DNA from: Glycine soja | Lineage: Eukaryota; Streptophyta; Magnoliopsida; Fabales; Fabaceae | DNA: 64,000 nucleotides | NCBI RefSeq assembly: GCF_004193775.1 | Contig: NC_041002.1 | Span: forward strand, 8,202,817-8,266,816 | Reading direction: 5' to 3' | Part shown: positions 38,000 through 49,750 of the stretch, one piece after another | Layout of the letters: each line of letters starts with the position of its first letter | Position numbering within the stretch: the stretch's first letter is position 1 | Translations under genes and position numbers: made by a program | The notes under the pieces: generated by a model | Seen by the model: the letters and a program-made list of their open reading frames with translations, nothing else | Databases searched by the model: none | Told to the model about the DNA's origin: nothing

Positions 38000-39810
38000 A
38001 TGAGTGAAATAGAGGAGGTGCAGGAACAAGTGAAGGCCGATTTGGAGGCTATCAAGGAAAAAATGATGAGAATGATGGAGGCGATGATGGATATAAGGAA
38101 GATAATAGAGGTTAACGCTGCTGCTGCTAGTACCGCTACTGAGGGGACCCAACTCACCCACCCATTTTTAATCAAGAAAGTCACCTAGTGACGAATGTGA
38201 AAGGTTAAGGAGGTGCGGCGGTGGTAGCGGCCTATGGGCCTCATTACACCCAGAGCCATAATAGATATACTTTTCCACCATATGGTCTACCTCCTAACTA
38301 TGCACCACCCTTGGCTGTACCGGTGCCTACCGAGAACGTTAATAATCCTATCCCTGTTTGTACTGAGAATCATCCAACTCAACCTAATCAGTCTCAAGCC
38401 TATAAATCTAATGCCAGGGAGGAGGCACGAGAAGCTCCCGTAGACCATACTGTAACTGGTTTCAGCCCCCATCTAGGATATATTGCTGAAGGGCATGCAT
38501 TTTCTGGCGTACCTGTGCCGAACGCTCCTAGAGCCTCTCAATATCTCTCGTTATCACAACCCTTGCATTTCATGGGGGGAGAAGGGCCTTCTGCAGTATT
38601 TGAGAAGGAAAAGACTGAGCATATGGAGGAGAGGCTATGCGCCATCGAAGGAGAGGGATGTTATGGTTTAGCTGACATGTCAGAGCTATGTTTGGTACCC
38701 GATGTGACTATTCCCTCAAAGTTCAAGGTTCCAAATTTTGATAAATACAAAGGGACCGCTTGCCCTAAGAACCACTTAAGGATGCATTGCAGAAGGATGA
38801 AGGCTTATGCGAAGGACGAAAAGCTGCTGATGCATTTTTTTCAGGAAAGCCTAGTTGGGGCGGCTATTATCTGGTATACTAATCTGGAACCTTCTTGGAT
38901 TCGCTTGTGGAGGGATCTGATGGATGCTTTCATTAGGCAATACCAATACAACTCTGACATGGCACCGGAAAAAATGCAACTACAAAACCTGTCCAAGAGA
39001 CACAATGAGTCATTCAAAGAATACGCTCAAAGGTAGAGAGATCTGGCAGCTCAAGTAGTGCCCCCAATGATGGAGAGAGAGATGATAACAATTGTAATGG
39101 ACATACTACCAGTGTTATACTATGAGAAAATGGTAGGTTACATGCCTTTGAGTTTTGCAGATCTAGTGTTTGGTGGCGAGAGAATTGAAGCAAGTCTGAG
39201 GAAAGGGAAATTTAATTGTGTTGCTTTTGTGAATCCTGGTAATGGGGGACTCGAGAGGAGTGACCAGAGGAAGAAGGAGGGAAAACCTCATGTTGTGGCT
39301 CCAGTTCCTGCGTGGCCAAACTTTCCACTAGCCCCTTATAATTCCATGTACCAATATCCTCTCTCGCAATATCACTACTCAGCCAATGTTAGTCTTGTCC
39401 ATTACCCACCACCCTACCAACCAAGAACACCCCCAGTCAGCCACAAAGGCCACCCCTAAATCGACCACAACATCCACCCGCAGCACATCCATGACCAAAC
39501 ACCACCCCCTAATACCAACCAAAACACCAATCAAGGAAGGAATTTCCTAGAAAAGAAGCTTGTAGAATTCACCCCAATCTTGATGTCATAAGCTGACTTA
39601 CTTTCTTATCTACTCAATAATGCAATGGTAGCCATAAGCCCAACAAAGATTACTCAACCTTCATTTCCCCAAGGATACAACTCGAATGTGACATGGGCTT
39701 ATCATGGGGGAGTTCCAGGGCATTCCATTGAGCACTGTATGACCCTGAAACACAAGGTGCAAAGTCTAATTGACATAGGCTGGTAGAGATTTGAGGAGGA
39801 TAATCACTTG
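38000..39810 (+). pseudogene. G1 gag, broken
   Basis: The start ATG is at 38000. A short Glu/Lys coiled-coil-like N-terminus (EVQEQV.. IKEKM) is followed by a Pro-rich region with FPPYGLPPNY and then the capsid-like core: KFKVPNFDKYKGTACPKNHL, FFQESLVGAA, WYTNLEPS, SFKEYAQR. Near 39700 is a degenerate Cys/His segment (YHGGVPGHSIEHC). Damage: a frame change near 38190, a stop at 39034, a stop near 39458, and two more near 39589 and 39786. The gag domain of Ogre/Tat elements forms virus-like particles for reverse transcription. Nothing resembling protease or RT follows. Confidence 0.85.
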
Positions 39811-40389
39811 TGAATTCTGACATCATCAAGAGATACTACGCATGATGCTTGGGGAAATTTGAAGGTTGTTGCTGAATATTTCCAAGGACTCATTAGGATT
39901 TTCAGGTTTATGTTATTACTACAGACAACAGTCACAATGCTAATAATATGGATGAATTTGATGTCGTTATCTCTCATTCTCTCAAAATTACATCTTTGAA
40001 TATTTATTTAACTTTCGTTGGAATATGAATGTATGTCATTGGTTTGCTCACTCACATGACCTGCATTCCAGAGCCAACTTCCAAGTCTGCCCGATTAGAA
40101 ATCGTACATTTGGCATGTTTAGTGGGGGTGCCATAAACGTTGAGTAAAATTAAACAAAACACTTGATTGACTGTTTTGCTAAATGAATGTTAAGTACAAA
40201 CATGCATCATCTTCAAGAGTTTTGCAAAAAATTGAGAGTCGTTTGGGTTTTAATCGATCGATTGAAAATCTTTTAAACTTTTCTCGTCCTTGGAAATTCT
40301 TTTTTGAGAACCTTCATAGTTTCTTTCATTTCTTCTTGCTACAAGGTCATGACAAACAACAGTAGCAGATATGCCGAAACCTATACAGG

Positions 40390-42034
40390 TGTTGGATCGA
40401 GTGGCCTCAGAATAATTAAGAAGGGGGGTTGAATTAATTATTCCTAAACCTTTATTAATTAAAAATCACTCTTCTAAGGCTTTTACTAAATTGTTAAGAG
40501 AATGAGGAGTAGAAGAGAAACTTAACAGAAAGTAAAAGCGGAAATTAAATGCACACCAGAAAGTAAAAGAGTAGGGAAGAAGGAAACAAACACACAAGAG
40601 TTTTTATACCGGTTCGGCAACAACCCGTGCCTACATCCAGTCCCCAAGCGACCTGCGGTCCTTGAGATTTCTTTCAACCTTGTAAAAATCCTTTTACAAG
40701 CAAAGATCCACAAGGGATGCACCCTCCCTTGTTCTCTTTGAACCTAGTGGATGTACCCTCCACTAGAACTGATCCACAAGAGATGTACCCTCTCTTGTTC
40801 TCAGTCAAACCCAAGTAGATGTACCCTCTACTTGTACCACAAAGGATGTACCCTCCAATGTGTTGAGACAAAGATCTCAGGCTGTTAAACCTTTGATACT
40901 TTGTGAATGGGGATACAAAAGAATTCTCAGGCAGTTAGTCCTTTGAACACTTTTGTATTAGGGAAAGGGAAGAATCAAAAGAATTCTCAGATTGTGTCGT
41001 TTTGAATTCTTTGACAAGAGAGAAGGGAGACACAAAAAAATTCAGGCGGTTAGTCCTTTGTTCTTTTGGAAAAGGGAGAAGAGAGACACAAAAAGAATTC
41101 AGGCGGTTAGTCCTTGGCAAATTCTTTTTAGCAAAGGGAGAAGAGAATGAAAAGGATGAATAGCACAAGTTTTCAAGGTTTGGAAAACCAGAAAACTTCA
41201 GAAAGCTTTTGGTACAAAGAAGAAGAAGTTCAAAGAGATTCAAGGCTTGTAAAGGATTGTATGAAATAAGTGTTCAAGATTATTGAAATGTAAAACAAAG
41301 CCTTGCTTTTATAGACTCTCCATGTCTGGTCAAGAAGACCATTCAGAAGAGTTATAACTTTTAGAAAAACTTAAAACCCATTTGAAAAAGTCAAAAACTT
41401 TGTGAAGAGTTACATTTTTTTATTTATCAGAAACAGTCACTGGTAATCGATTACCAAATTAGTGTAATCGATTACACAAGGCTTTTAAGTGAAAGGATGT
41501 GACTCTTCACATTTGAATTTGAATTTCAACGTTCAAAGGCACTGGTAATCGATTACCAAAACATTGTAATCGATTACAACTTTTTGAAAATAATTGGAAC
41601 GTTGTAAATTCAGTTTGAAAACTTTTTCAAACTCATTTTGCTACTGGTAATCGATTACAACATTATGGTAATCGATTACCAGAGTGTAAAAACTCTTTGG
41701 TAAAATGTTTTGTCAAAAACTCATGTGCTATTCAAAGTTTTGAAAAACTTTTTAATACTTATCTTGATTGAGTCTTCTCTTTATTCTTGAATCTTGAGTC
41801 TTGAATGTTGATCTTGATTCTTGAGATCTTGAACCTTGAATCTTGATTCTTGACTCTAGACTTTCTTCTTGAGTCTTGAATTCTTCTTGATTCTTATCTT
41901 AAACTCTTGAATTGTTCTTGATTGATCTTTGAGCTTTTTGTCATCACCTTTGTCATCATCTTTTGTTATCATCATTGTTATCATCAAAACACCTTTGAAT
42001 CACTTTTGATTCACCATGAAGCTTTGCTTCTACA
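40390..42034. mobile_element. Solo LTR (1645 bp) inserted in G1
   Basis: The insert begins TGTTGGATCG and ends GCTTCTACA. Flanks are ACAGG (40385-40389) and ATAGG (42035-42039), a duplication with one change. G2 has the uninterrupted version of the flanking sequence near 55980-56000, which confirms an insertion. It contains short repeated phrases ending GTACCCTC (40740-40860), six TAATCGATTA palindromes (41441-41681) and a TCTTGAT-rich tract (41760-41930). Confidence 0.82.
41441..41681. repeat. Six palindromes built on GTAATCGATTAC
   Basis: Perfect or near-perfect palindromes at 41441-41456, 41462-41477, 41543-41558, 41564-41579, 41646-41657 and 41666-41681. The outer bases change in matched pairs: TGG..CCA, GTG..CAC, TTG..CAA. 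They come in pairs separated by 5-8 bp. Confidence 0.9.
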
Positions 42035-43704
42035 ATAGGGACAATGATAGACGCCATCCATGAGCCTCAAGGGAACCTAGGGGCAGGTAGGAAATGCTCA
42101 CCCGGTAGGTTGAAAACCCAAAAAGGGCGGCCTAGGAAAAAGTTAGGGTTATAAAAAAAATGATGATAAAGGAGGGGGGGGGGGGGAGGAGAAGGAAAAA
42201 GGAAAGGTGGGAAATGAAAGCGATCAGGGGCATGTTCATCGAAGGTTTTATCCCAAAATCCAAACCGTAAGAGTCTCTAGTCAAGATTTGAAATGACACA
42301 TGGTCATGTTTCTTTATCCTAAACACTAATTTATTCCTTGCAACTTGTTCCAAGCCAAATGAAATTATTTTCTTAAAAAAAAGAACCCAAAGTAAGAACC
42401 ACCACTAAACTGGCGGGAAGAGCAATGCAAACAACACATGCATGAGGTTTACTAAGCTCTAGGTTGGGCAACAATGATGTAAAAAAAAAAAGAAGACAAG
42501 AGTCCTCCAAATTTTATTAGGAAGGCACAAAAGTGCAAGAAGGATTAATGTATAAGATGAATGGAGTAAAGCCCAACCCAAAAAGTTGAAATGAATAAAA
42601 GTACAAGCAAGGCTCTCGAGGTTCTTACTCAATATAACCCTTAAACACTCTTTAAGCCTCTCTGATCCTTTCTTTCATAGCCTTTTTACACCTGACCATG
42701 TTACAATCCCAATAAAGTTCATGTGGATCAATGAATGACTAATTTTGCTTTTGAGTTTGGATTTTTAAATAGAACCTGCACACGCTTGTTATTGTTAAAA
42801 AAAGGTTAAAAAAAACCCGAGGTTTGCACTTGCACATTTGAGAAGAAAACTCATTCGACCAGGAGCTCGTGGGAGATGCCTAAAGACAATTGTGGTAGTA
42901 AGGTACATCTGATGTTAGTCGCTCATGCAAACTCCTCAGGATTCCTTTCGAATCCAAGGGTAGCCTTTGTTATATAAATTCTTTCGGGATCAGCCCATGT
43001 CATCAAGTTTTAGTGGAATCGATAGACCCTTGGCATCACTCTATGATCTTAAATCAAGAAAATTTCACTTGATCATATACCAAAGTGTAACAATCCATTG
43101 CCATCCTTCAATGGTGCATACTATCGGTCCCAAAGCCTTATATTTTCTTGTTGTGCAGAATAATCGAAGCTTTTAAACAAAAAGAATGGGACGAACCCTA
43201 GAATCAATATTTTAGTTGATTGATTAATGTCAAACGGCTCCACTGCCATTACCCAAAAAGTGTCAAGTGATTAAATCAAACATACACTTTGAGGGAGTCC
43301 CCAAAGAGATTTGTAAAAGATAGAATGAGGTTGCATGAGTTATCACGTCTTTTGGAAAGAGACAACCAATATGTGCTTTTCACACAAGGAAAAAAAATCA
43401 AAATCACAAAAAGAGGAAAGAATGTCATGAGCATTGCACAGTTTTCATGATTCAAAACCTTTTGCATTGCTAGATACAAAGCCTATATTTATTGCATTTC
43501 AAGACGAAGGTTGCATGCCTCTGCATTCCAAAAATCATGTTCATATCAGGCTATAAATGCATAAATATCTCTTTATATACCAATTTTCAAAATCCAATGT
43601 CCTATCTTTTGTGTTTAGGATGAGAGGCCCTCTTAAAGAGTCAACCTCTTGCTTTCTTATAAAGGTTAAGCCCTTGGATACTAGTACTTATTGGCTTGTT
43701 TCAT
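42035..43704 (+). other. G1 3' non-coding region
   Basis: No gene. It is similar in pieces to G2 at 55950-56640, including the segment 43260-43330 about a GAGGTTGCATGA phrase. A run of 15 Gs with one interruption occurs near 42172-42188. Confidence 0.6.
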
Positions 43705-44260
43705 AGGACTCAAGGTCCTTTGTTTTTTGTTTCATAGGACTCAACGTCCTTTGCTTTTTTATGCTTTTCAGAGACTTCAATGTCTTTTTTTTATGCTTTT
43801 AAGAGACTTTAATGTCTTCTATTTTATGCTTTACAAGACTTCATGTCTTCTATTTTTTTATGCTTTATGGGACTTCAATGTCTTCTATTTTTATGCTTTG
43901 CAAAGACTTCAATGTCTTATGTTTTTATGCTTTTCAAAGAATTCAATGTCTTCTGCTTTTATGCTTTACAAGACTTCATGTCTTCTATTTTTCTTATGCA
44001 TTACGGGACTTCAATGTCTTCTATTTTTATGCTTTGCAAAGACTTCAATGTCTTATGTTTTTATGCTTTTCAAAGACTTCAATGTCTTCTATTTTTATGC
44101 TTTTCGGAGACTTTAATGTCTTATGTTTTTATGCTTTACAACACTTCACGTCTTCTATTTTTTTATACTTTACGGAACTTCGATGTCTTCAGTTTATGCT
44201 TTACCAGACTTCAAAGTCAATTTCCTCTACTCTTTATGCCCTATAGGACTTCAATGTCCT
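43705..44260 (+). repeat. G1 hairpin tandem array, period about 35 bp
   Basis: About 15 units of a short inverted repeat followed by a T-rich spacer (CTATTTTTATGCTTT). Inverted repeats seen: AGGAC-TCAAG-GTCCT (43705-43719), AAGAC-TTCAT-GTCTT, AAGAC-TTCAAT-GTCTT and AGGAC-TTCAAT-GTCCT (44245-44260). A few units are mispaired. The array sits just upstream of the polypurine tract, so it would lie in the 3' untranslated part of the element RNA. Confidence 0.85.
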
Positions 44261-44379
44261 TCTATTTTATCGGTTTCACTATTTTGTTTTCCTTGTCATG
44301 TGGCTTTGAATCACAAGATCACTCGAATGAAATTAGTGTCATTATCTTTACTTATCTTTTATTTTTAATAAAAGATAAA

Positions 44380-44393
44380 TAAGGAGGGACAAT
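44380..44393 (+). other. G1 polypurine tract
   Basis: The purine-rich AAGGAGGGAC lies directly before the 3' LTR. It would prime second-strand synthesis. Confidence 0.65.
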
Positions 44394-45522
44394 TGTCAAA
44401 CCCTAATTTCATCCAGGTATAATGCTTTTATCGTCCGGGTATTAATGTTTTCATCATTACCAATCGAATTGTGGTGTTTGCCACCGGCTGCATCGCAAGG
44501 CGAAGGGGTCGCTTAGGGTTTTGATGGTTGTTTGTTAAATCCAAAAACAAAGCCACAAGGAAGGGCAAAATGGTCTTTTTTTAATAAAAATTTTCTAACC
44601 CTAAATTTTCCCAGGCTAGCATCTAGCTCGCTTGGGCTAAGAGAAAACTTTAGCCCTTAGCAAACCACTCTCTCGGGCGAGCTCTAGCTCGCTTGGGCGA
44701 GTTTCCCCTGCACCAAATGACTTTTTCTATAAATGGCCTATAGGGGAAGAGGAAAAAAGGTTTAGAGCTTAAGAAACAGAGGGAAAACGCAGAAGAAGAA
44801 GGAGAAGAGGAAGAGAGAAGTCGAGGCGCTGCAGAATTATGACCGTGGATCACTTCCTTCGCCATTTCTTTTGTTAGTCTTGTGCTCTGTGCATCGATCA
44901 GTTAGTTTTTCTTAAGGATTGGATGTAATCTCTATACCCTTATGGGTCCATTTTGATATTATGTATGATTAATCTTTTCTACTCATTGTTGGTAATTTCA
45001 TTCTACTCGTAATGCTCTATCCTAGTTGATCACTAGTGTCATGAAATTGGATTTTAAGTGAGACCGAAAGGTAATCGTAGAATTTGAACCGAATGATTTT
45101 ACTTTTTACGTTACATTGTTGGGAATAAAGCATAACATTTTGATTACAAAAAGCACGAGAATAAAACTGTAATGCTGGGATATTTACTGTATATGCGAGG
45201 AATCGATATTTAGTAAGTATTCTTAGGTTCCCAATGTGAGGGATCGATTTGGGATAACTATGTGAGCATAAATAATGTTAGAAATTGATTTCTATATGGT
45301 GTGAACAATGAAATCCAATCCTATATTTCTTGAATTAATTTAAAGTCATTTTCATAATTTACGTGTTTTCGACGCACTAAATTTCTGTTATTTTTGTATT
45401 TTCCGTTATTTCCGTATTTCTGTTGTTCCCGCAATTCCGTTATGTTTACTTCCTTTTACTCTAAGTTGCCACACTAAGTCTCGGACTTGCCAGGTAATTC
45501 TCTTAGAGAACTTTGTTGTTGT
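44394..45522 (+). repeat. G1 3' LTR, interrupted after about 1.13 kb
   Basis: Starts TGTCAAACCCTAATTTC and follows the 5' LTR closely up to TTGTTGTTGTA; the right 640 bp or so are not in the window. It has a TATA box at 44728-44734 and a CTCGC-TTGG-GCGAG palindrome at 44688-44701. It differs from the 5' LTR at many sites, so G1 is clearly older than G2. Confidence 0.85.
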
Positions 45523-47246
45523 ATCGCCTCACGTGCTTGTTCGTAAACATTGGCAAGTGTACCGATTCGCACAAGTAGTATAAAACGGTAAGATCGAGTA
45601 TCGTATCCTCAGGGAATTTGTTTCACTCAGATCATGTACATTCAGTATGCAAACAATTTATAGGAATCAAAGCAAGTAGATATTGGGTTTTGTACTAGAA
45701 AACCTATTCGAACATAAACAAAATATCTAAAGCTATAAAGAGTGGAAACTATCAAGTAAAAAGCGTTGGGTCGTTCTATTAAATTTCTCTTGATGTTTAA
45801 TATGTATTTTTCTCTATATAACGTTATACTAGTGTTCTTATGCTGATAAACTACTCAAACCAAGATCCCTTTAGTGAATGAGCCTAACTCTCTTTAAACT
45901 TCGTCCTTGATCCCTCAACAAACTTAGTCTAAAAGAGTTACATTAAGCCTACAACATAATATGGACTAGATCACAGCACTCTATTCCTAGACATACAAAT
46001 TTCTAGCTTGCTCTTCCAAGTTATAAGGTTTTAAAGCATTTCCCAATGCTAAAAATCCTAACTATACATACAAATGGGTGATCAAGCCATAAGCATGTAA
46101 AATAAGCATAGATAGAAGCAATGAACACATAAAAATAACATTAAATAGATAGTAAGAGTGTTACATCAAGGTTTTTCAGTAGAGCTCCCCAACAAAGAGG
46201 CTTAGCCTTCCATTACAAGCAAGAAACTCAAACTATAAGAAAGGAACTGTTTTTGGTGAAAGAAATTGAAGAAGATGGTTGAGGATGTCTCCTACATCCT
46301 CTAACCCCTAAATCTCTCTATTTTTTGGCCTAAGCTTTCTTTGCTGCTCTCCTTGTTTCTCTTATGCTTCCTCTAGTGAAAACTCTCTGTCTCTCTCTTT
46401 TATTTTTGCCAACTTCAGTGTTTTAAAGGCTTTTGGACCTTTCAGCTTCCGAAGGCTTGCTTAGCAAGATTGACTAGTGTTAGTCGTCTTATACGACTAA
46501 CTTTTGTATAGAAAACTTTTACAAAATGTATATAAATCTCCCAATTTATGGTTATTTTTGGTAGGATTGTAAATATTTCTAGTTTAGTTTTCATATGTGC
46601 TCAATAGAAGCCTTCCTTATGAATTAATGTAAAATTCACCTCAATTTCATGTAAAAAGGAGAAAATTATGAAGGTGCAAAAGTTGCTGTCTTGCTAAGCC
46701 TTAACCATGCGCTTAGTGAGACAGCAATGATTTAGCGATTGAGGATAAGCCTAAAGAGAGTTCGTCCACGCCAGTAATCACCCAACGCGTATGTAGCTCG
46801 CTAAGCGAGACGGTTGTCTCTTCTGTGCCAAGTGCGAGATTGGCGCTAAGCCAAATCTCACTTACTCGCGCTTAGCATGAGAATGGCGCTAAGCATGCCT
46901 TCACGGACAAAAAGCCCTTTTTTTTAAGCCTGATTTGTGGTGAATGAAGGAGGAGGAAAAAAATACACAAAAAGGAGTAGCCGTCAGAGCTTGAAGAGTG
47001 AAATACAAAGGCAAAGAACAAAGCAAGAGCCAAGTTTTGATCTTTTAGGAAGATTTGTAAATTTTGAGTGATTGTGAGATTCCTAGAGGTGGAGGAGACA
47101 TCCCCACTCCTTTGTAAGCAAGCAATTTCTCTTAATTCCTTTTCTTCATTGTAAAAGGAGCTTCCTTGCTATGGAAGGCTAAACCCTCAGTTGGGGATTC
47201 TTGCTGAGTAATTAATGTAAACTTTTTCCCTATCTAATTAAGGTTG
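45523..47246. repeat. Element X: part of an unassigned LTR-type repeat with inverted arms
   Basis: The sequence starts within a few bases of a TG (candidates 45514, 45517 or 45520) and includes a GGCAAGTGTACCGA...CACAAGTAGTATAA block that I associate with plant LTR elements. Two segments, about 46150-46320 and 47075-47222, are similar in inverted orientation: both contain GGAAGGCTAA and GTTGGGGA on the right-hand strand. The middle (46690-46900) repeats CGCTAAGC-like words. No coding region. Its right end is cut by G2. Confidence 0.5.
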
Positions 47247-48883
47247 TGTCATACCCTAATTTCGTCCGGGGACCTTTGCTTGATGACCTGCGACCTTTCT
47301 TTGGTCCTTGTGAGGTGCTTGGCACCCATCATTAGGCAATTTGTGAAATTATAGGACATGCCGGAAAACCAAAAAAATATTGATGCACAATCCGTAAGTT
47401 TCCGTGACACACCGAAAATCAAATGGAAGCATCGTTGCATAATTAACTGAGGTTCCGTAACATTCCATAAGTCAAAAAGGGGATGATTATGTAATCCGCA
47501 AGGTTCCGTAACATTACGGAAAGAAAACAAGTATCGTTACGAAATTCGTAAGTTTCCGTAACTTTACGAAAAAAGAATCACCAAAAAAAAAGCAGAGGGG
47601 GTGTACTTAGTAAAAATGGGGGTGCAAATAGCAACCAGGCCCACTTGGGCCCTCCAGAAGATTCCTCCAGAAGGAGGAAGCAACCTGGCTCGCCTGGGCG
47701 AGCTGGGCGGCAACCATCTCCCCTATTTTGCTATAAATAGGGGAGGAAGTGAAGAAGAAAAGGGTTTAGCCCCTTAGGCACTTCCCTCTCTTTCGAATTT
47801 GCTTGGAAAAATTGTTTCCGTGAAGAAAATCTAAGCCGAGGCGCTTCCGAAACGTTTCCGTAACGTTTTCCGTGAAGAATTTCGCAAAGGTTTCAACCGT
47901 TCTTCGACGTTCTTCATTCGTTCTTCATCGTTCTTCGATCTTCAACGGGTAAGTACCTCGAACCAAGCTTTTCGATTCGTTCTATGTACCCATGGTGGTC
48001 CACATTGTGTTTTGTGTATTTCTATTCTCGTTTCATTTACTTTTTATACCCCCTCTTGACGTGCTTAAGCCATTTTACTTAAGTCATTTCTCGCTTAACT
48101 TAAAAATAAAATAAATTTCCACCGATCGTTTGAATTGTATTATCCGTTAACTTCGGTTAAAATAAATTCCGACCGTTCGGTCGTGCCGTAACCACGTTGG
48201 AAATCAAAAAGAGGTAAAAAATAATATAATAATAAAAAAAACATCTTTTTAGTAAAATAAAGCGGAAAATCAATCGGACGTTTTTCTCTTTGGAATTTCT
48301 CATTCTTAACCGAATTGACTAATAAGTAAAGTGAAACTAAGGCTAAAATCAACTCGCCTAGTCAAGCTCGTCCATAAAAATAGGTTTTTGAAGTTTGTCA
48401 TTTCAATTTCTTACTAAGTAAAATGGATCATTTTCAAGGTCCAACGCCTTAAAATGATCACCTCTTAAGTAAAAAGGAATCACTTGATAAGAAAGAACTA
48501 CGTAGGTCTGATTTCCTCATCGCAAATTGAGGAATACGTAGGAGCAAAGGGAAACACCCTTGTCGACCACAAAAAGAGAAAAAATATAAAAAGGGTATAA
48601 AGGATATAAGGACATAAAAGGGAACATAAAAACCAAAGTCACGTTTGCACATTCGATTAAAGGCTGCCGTCCCTTGGGACGGACGTATGGGGTGCTAATA
48701 CCTTCCCCGTGCGTAAATACAACTCCCGAACCTTTCACTTAAAGTTCGTAGATCGCGTCTTTTCCGGTTTTTCCGACGTTTTCCTCAAATAAACATTGGT
48801 GGCGACTCCGCGCGTATTCCTTTCGTGGAACACGCATCCCGCGAGTCACGCGTCACCCTCCCGCCGAAAGGTAGGTTGCGACA
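47247..48883 (+). repeat. G2 5' LTR (1637 bp)
   Basis: Starts TGTCATACCCTAATTTCG and ends GGTTGCGACA. Features: a perfect palindrome GCTCGCC-TG-GGCGAGC at 47688-47703; a TATA box TATAAATA at 47732-47739 enclosed by inverted CCCCTATTT/AAATAGGGG (47720-47743); tandem CGTTCTTC words near 47900-47940; and the CTACGTA...TACGTAG nested stem at 48498-48541. Confidence 0.93.
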
Positions 48884-48885
48884 GT

Positions 48886-48903
48886 TGGCGACTCCACTGG
48901 GGA
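48886..48903 (+). other. G2 primer-binding site
   Basis: TGGCGACTCCACTGGGGA, two bases after the LTR end, identical to the G1 site. Confidence 0.78.
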
Positions 48904-49750
48904 CTATTTTTTGAGAGTTAGGCCATTTAATCTTGTGCAATGTTTTATCATGACATACTCCTTTGTTGGTTTCCCTTTATTATGTTCTTGTATATATAAC
49001 TCTTTGATGCTTTTAGTGCATTTTTTGTATGCATGAGGTAAATATTTATTCATTTGATGCACACAAACACTAACACTATTTGCACACACGGTGAGTTGAG
49101 AAAGGGGCCCTATACCCGGGTTCGTGGGAACATAAGGAGTGGAGGTGAATCCGTGATCATGCTAGGTCTCCGACTTGCTTGATTACAGTGAACCCTCATC
49201 TAGAGTTTTTCTCTTTGAAAACATATTGTTGCTAGTAGTCCCTACTGCTGCTGTATGTTCTTCGAAGGGGATGATACCTCTAGAAACCATCAAGAGAGAT
49301 ATGACTACTTTGGGGGTTATCACTAAAAGCCTAGTTAGCTCTCTCCCTTATAGGTCCCTTAAATAGGGGCACGGAGCAAACACGCTGCGTGCCATTTTTC
49401 ACACTGCCATGCATAAGTATCATATACCCTTTTGCTTATATTTGTTTGTGAATATTGTCGTACTATGTACATCCCTGTGTTGTGCCTTTCGCATATGCAT
49501 CGTGCGTGGGTTTCGTCTTTGATCCCCTCACTTTAGCAAACTGACGGAGGGTCCGTGTCGCCTTCTTAAAAACATACGTTGGGTGCCATGCTGCCCAAAC
49601 ATTGTATCCAAGAAGGAAACAATTTCTCGGGCTCCCGTATTCGTAAATTGCATCTGTGTCATATGCATTTCTTCATGCATTCATCCATTCCACCCATGAT
49701 AGATGTCGGAGTTTGGATTCGCACTAGATTTTATTTCACTTTAGTAAAAC
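48904..49750 (+). other. G2 untranslated leader
   Basis: No gene. Its last part (about 49500-49700) is repeated in altered form after ORF1 (about 51655-51830). Confidence 0.65.

Larger units (their letters stand above)
35077..45522 (+). mobile_element. Ogre/Tat-like Gypsy element G1, pol-less
   Basis: A 5' LTR (35077-36813), a primer site, a long leader, a broken gag (38000-39810), about 4.5 kb of non-coding DNA and a 3' LTR (from 44394) stand in order on the + strand. No protease, reverse transcriptase, RNase H or integrase is present. The long LTRs, the TGGCGACTCCACTGGGG primer site and the gag type match the Ogre/Tat branch known from legumes. The 3' LTR loses similarity to the 5' LTR at about 45522, where element X begins. 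Such an element would need proteins supplied by an autonomous relative. Confidence 0.82.

Noticed and set aside
43691..44382. Overlapping open frames of 140-180 residues rich in Phe, Leu and Cys
   Set aside because: Three overlapping frames of the same T-rich tandem repeat; no domain and inside the G1 non-coding region.
48140..48738. Identical minus-strand frames at 48140-48738 and 63264-63862
   Set aside because: Their identity comes from being in the two LTRs of G2, not from selection on a protein.
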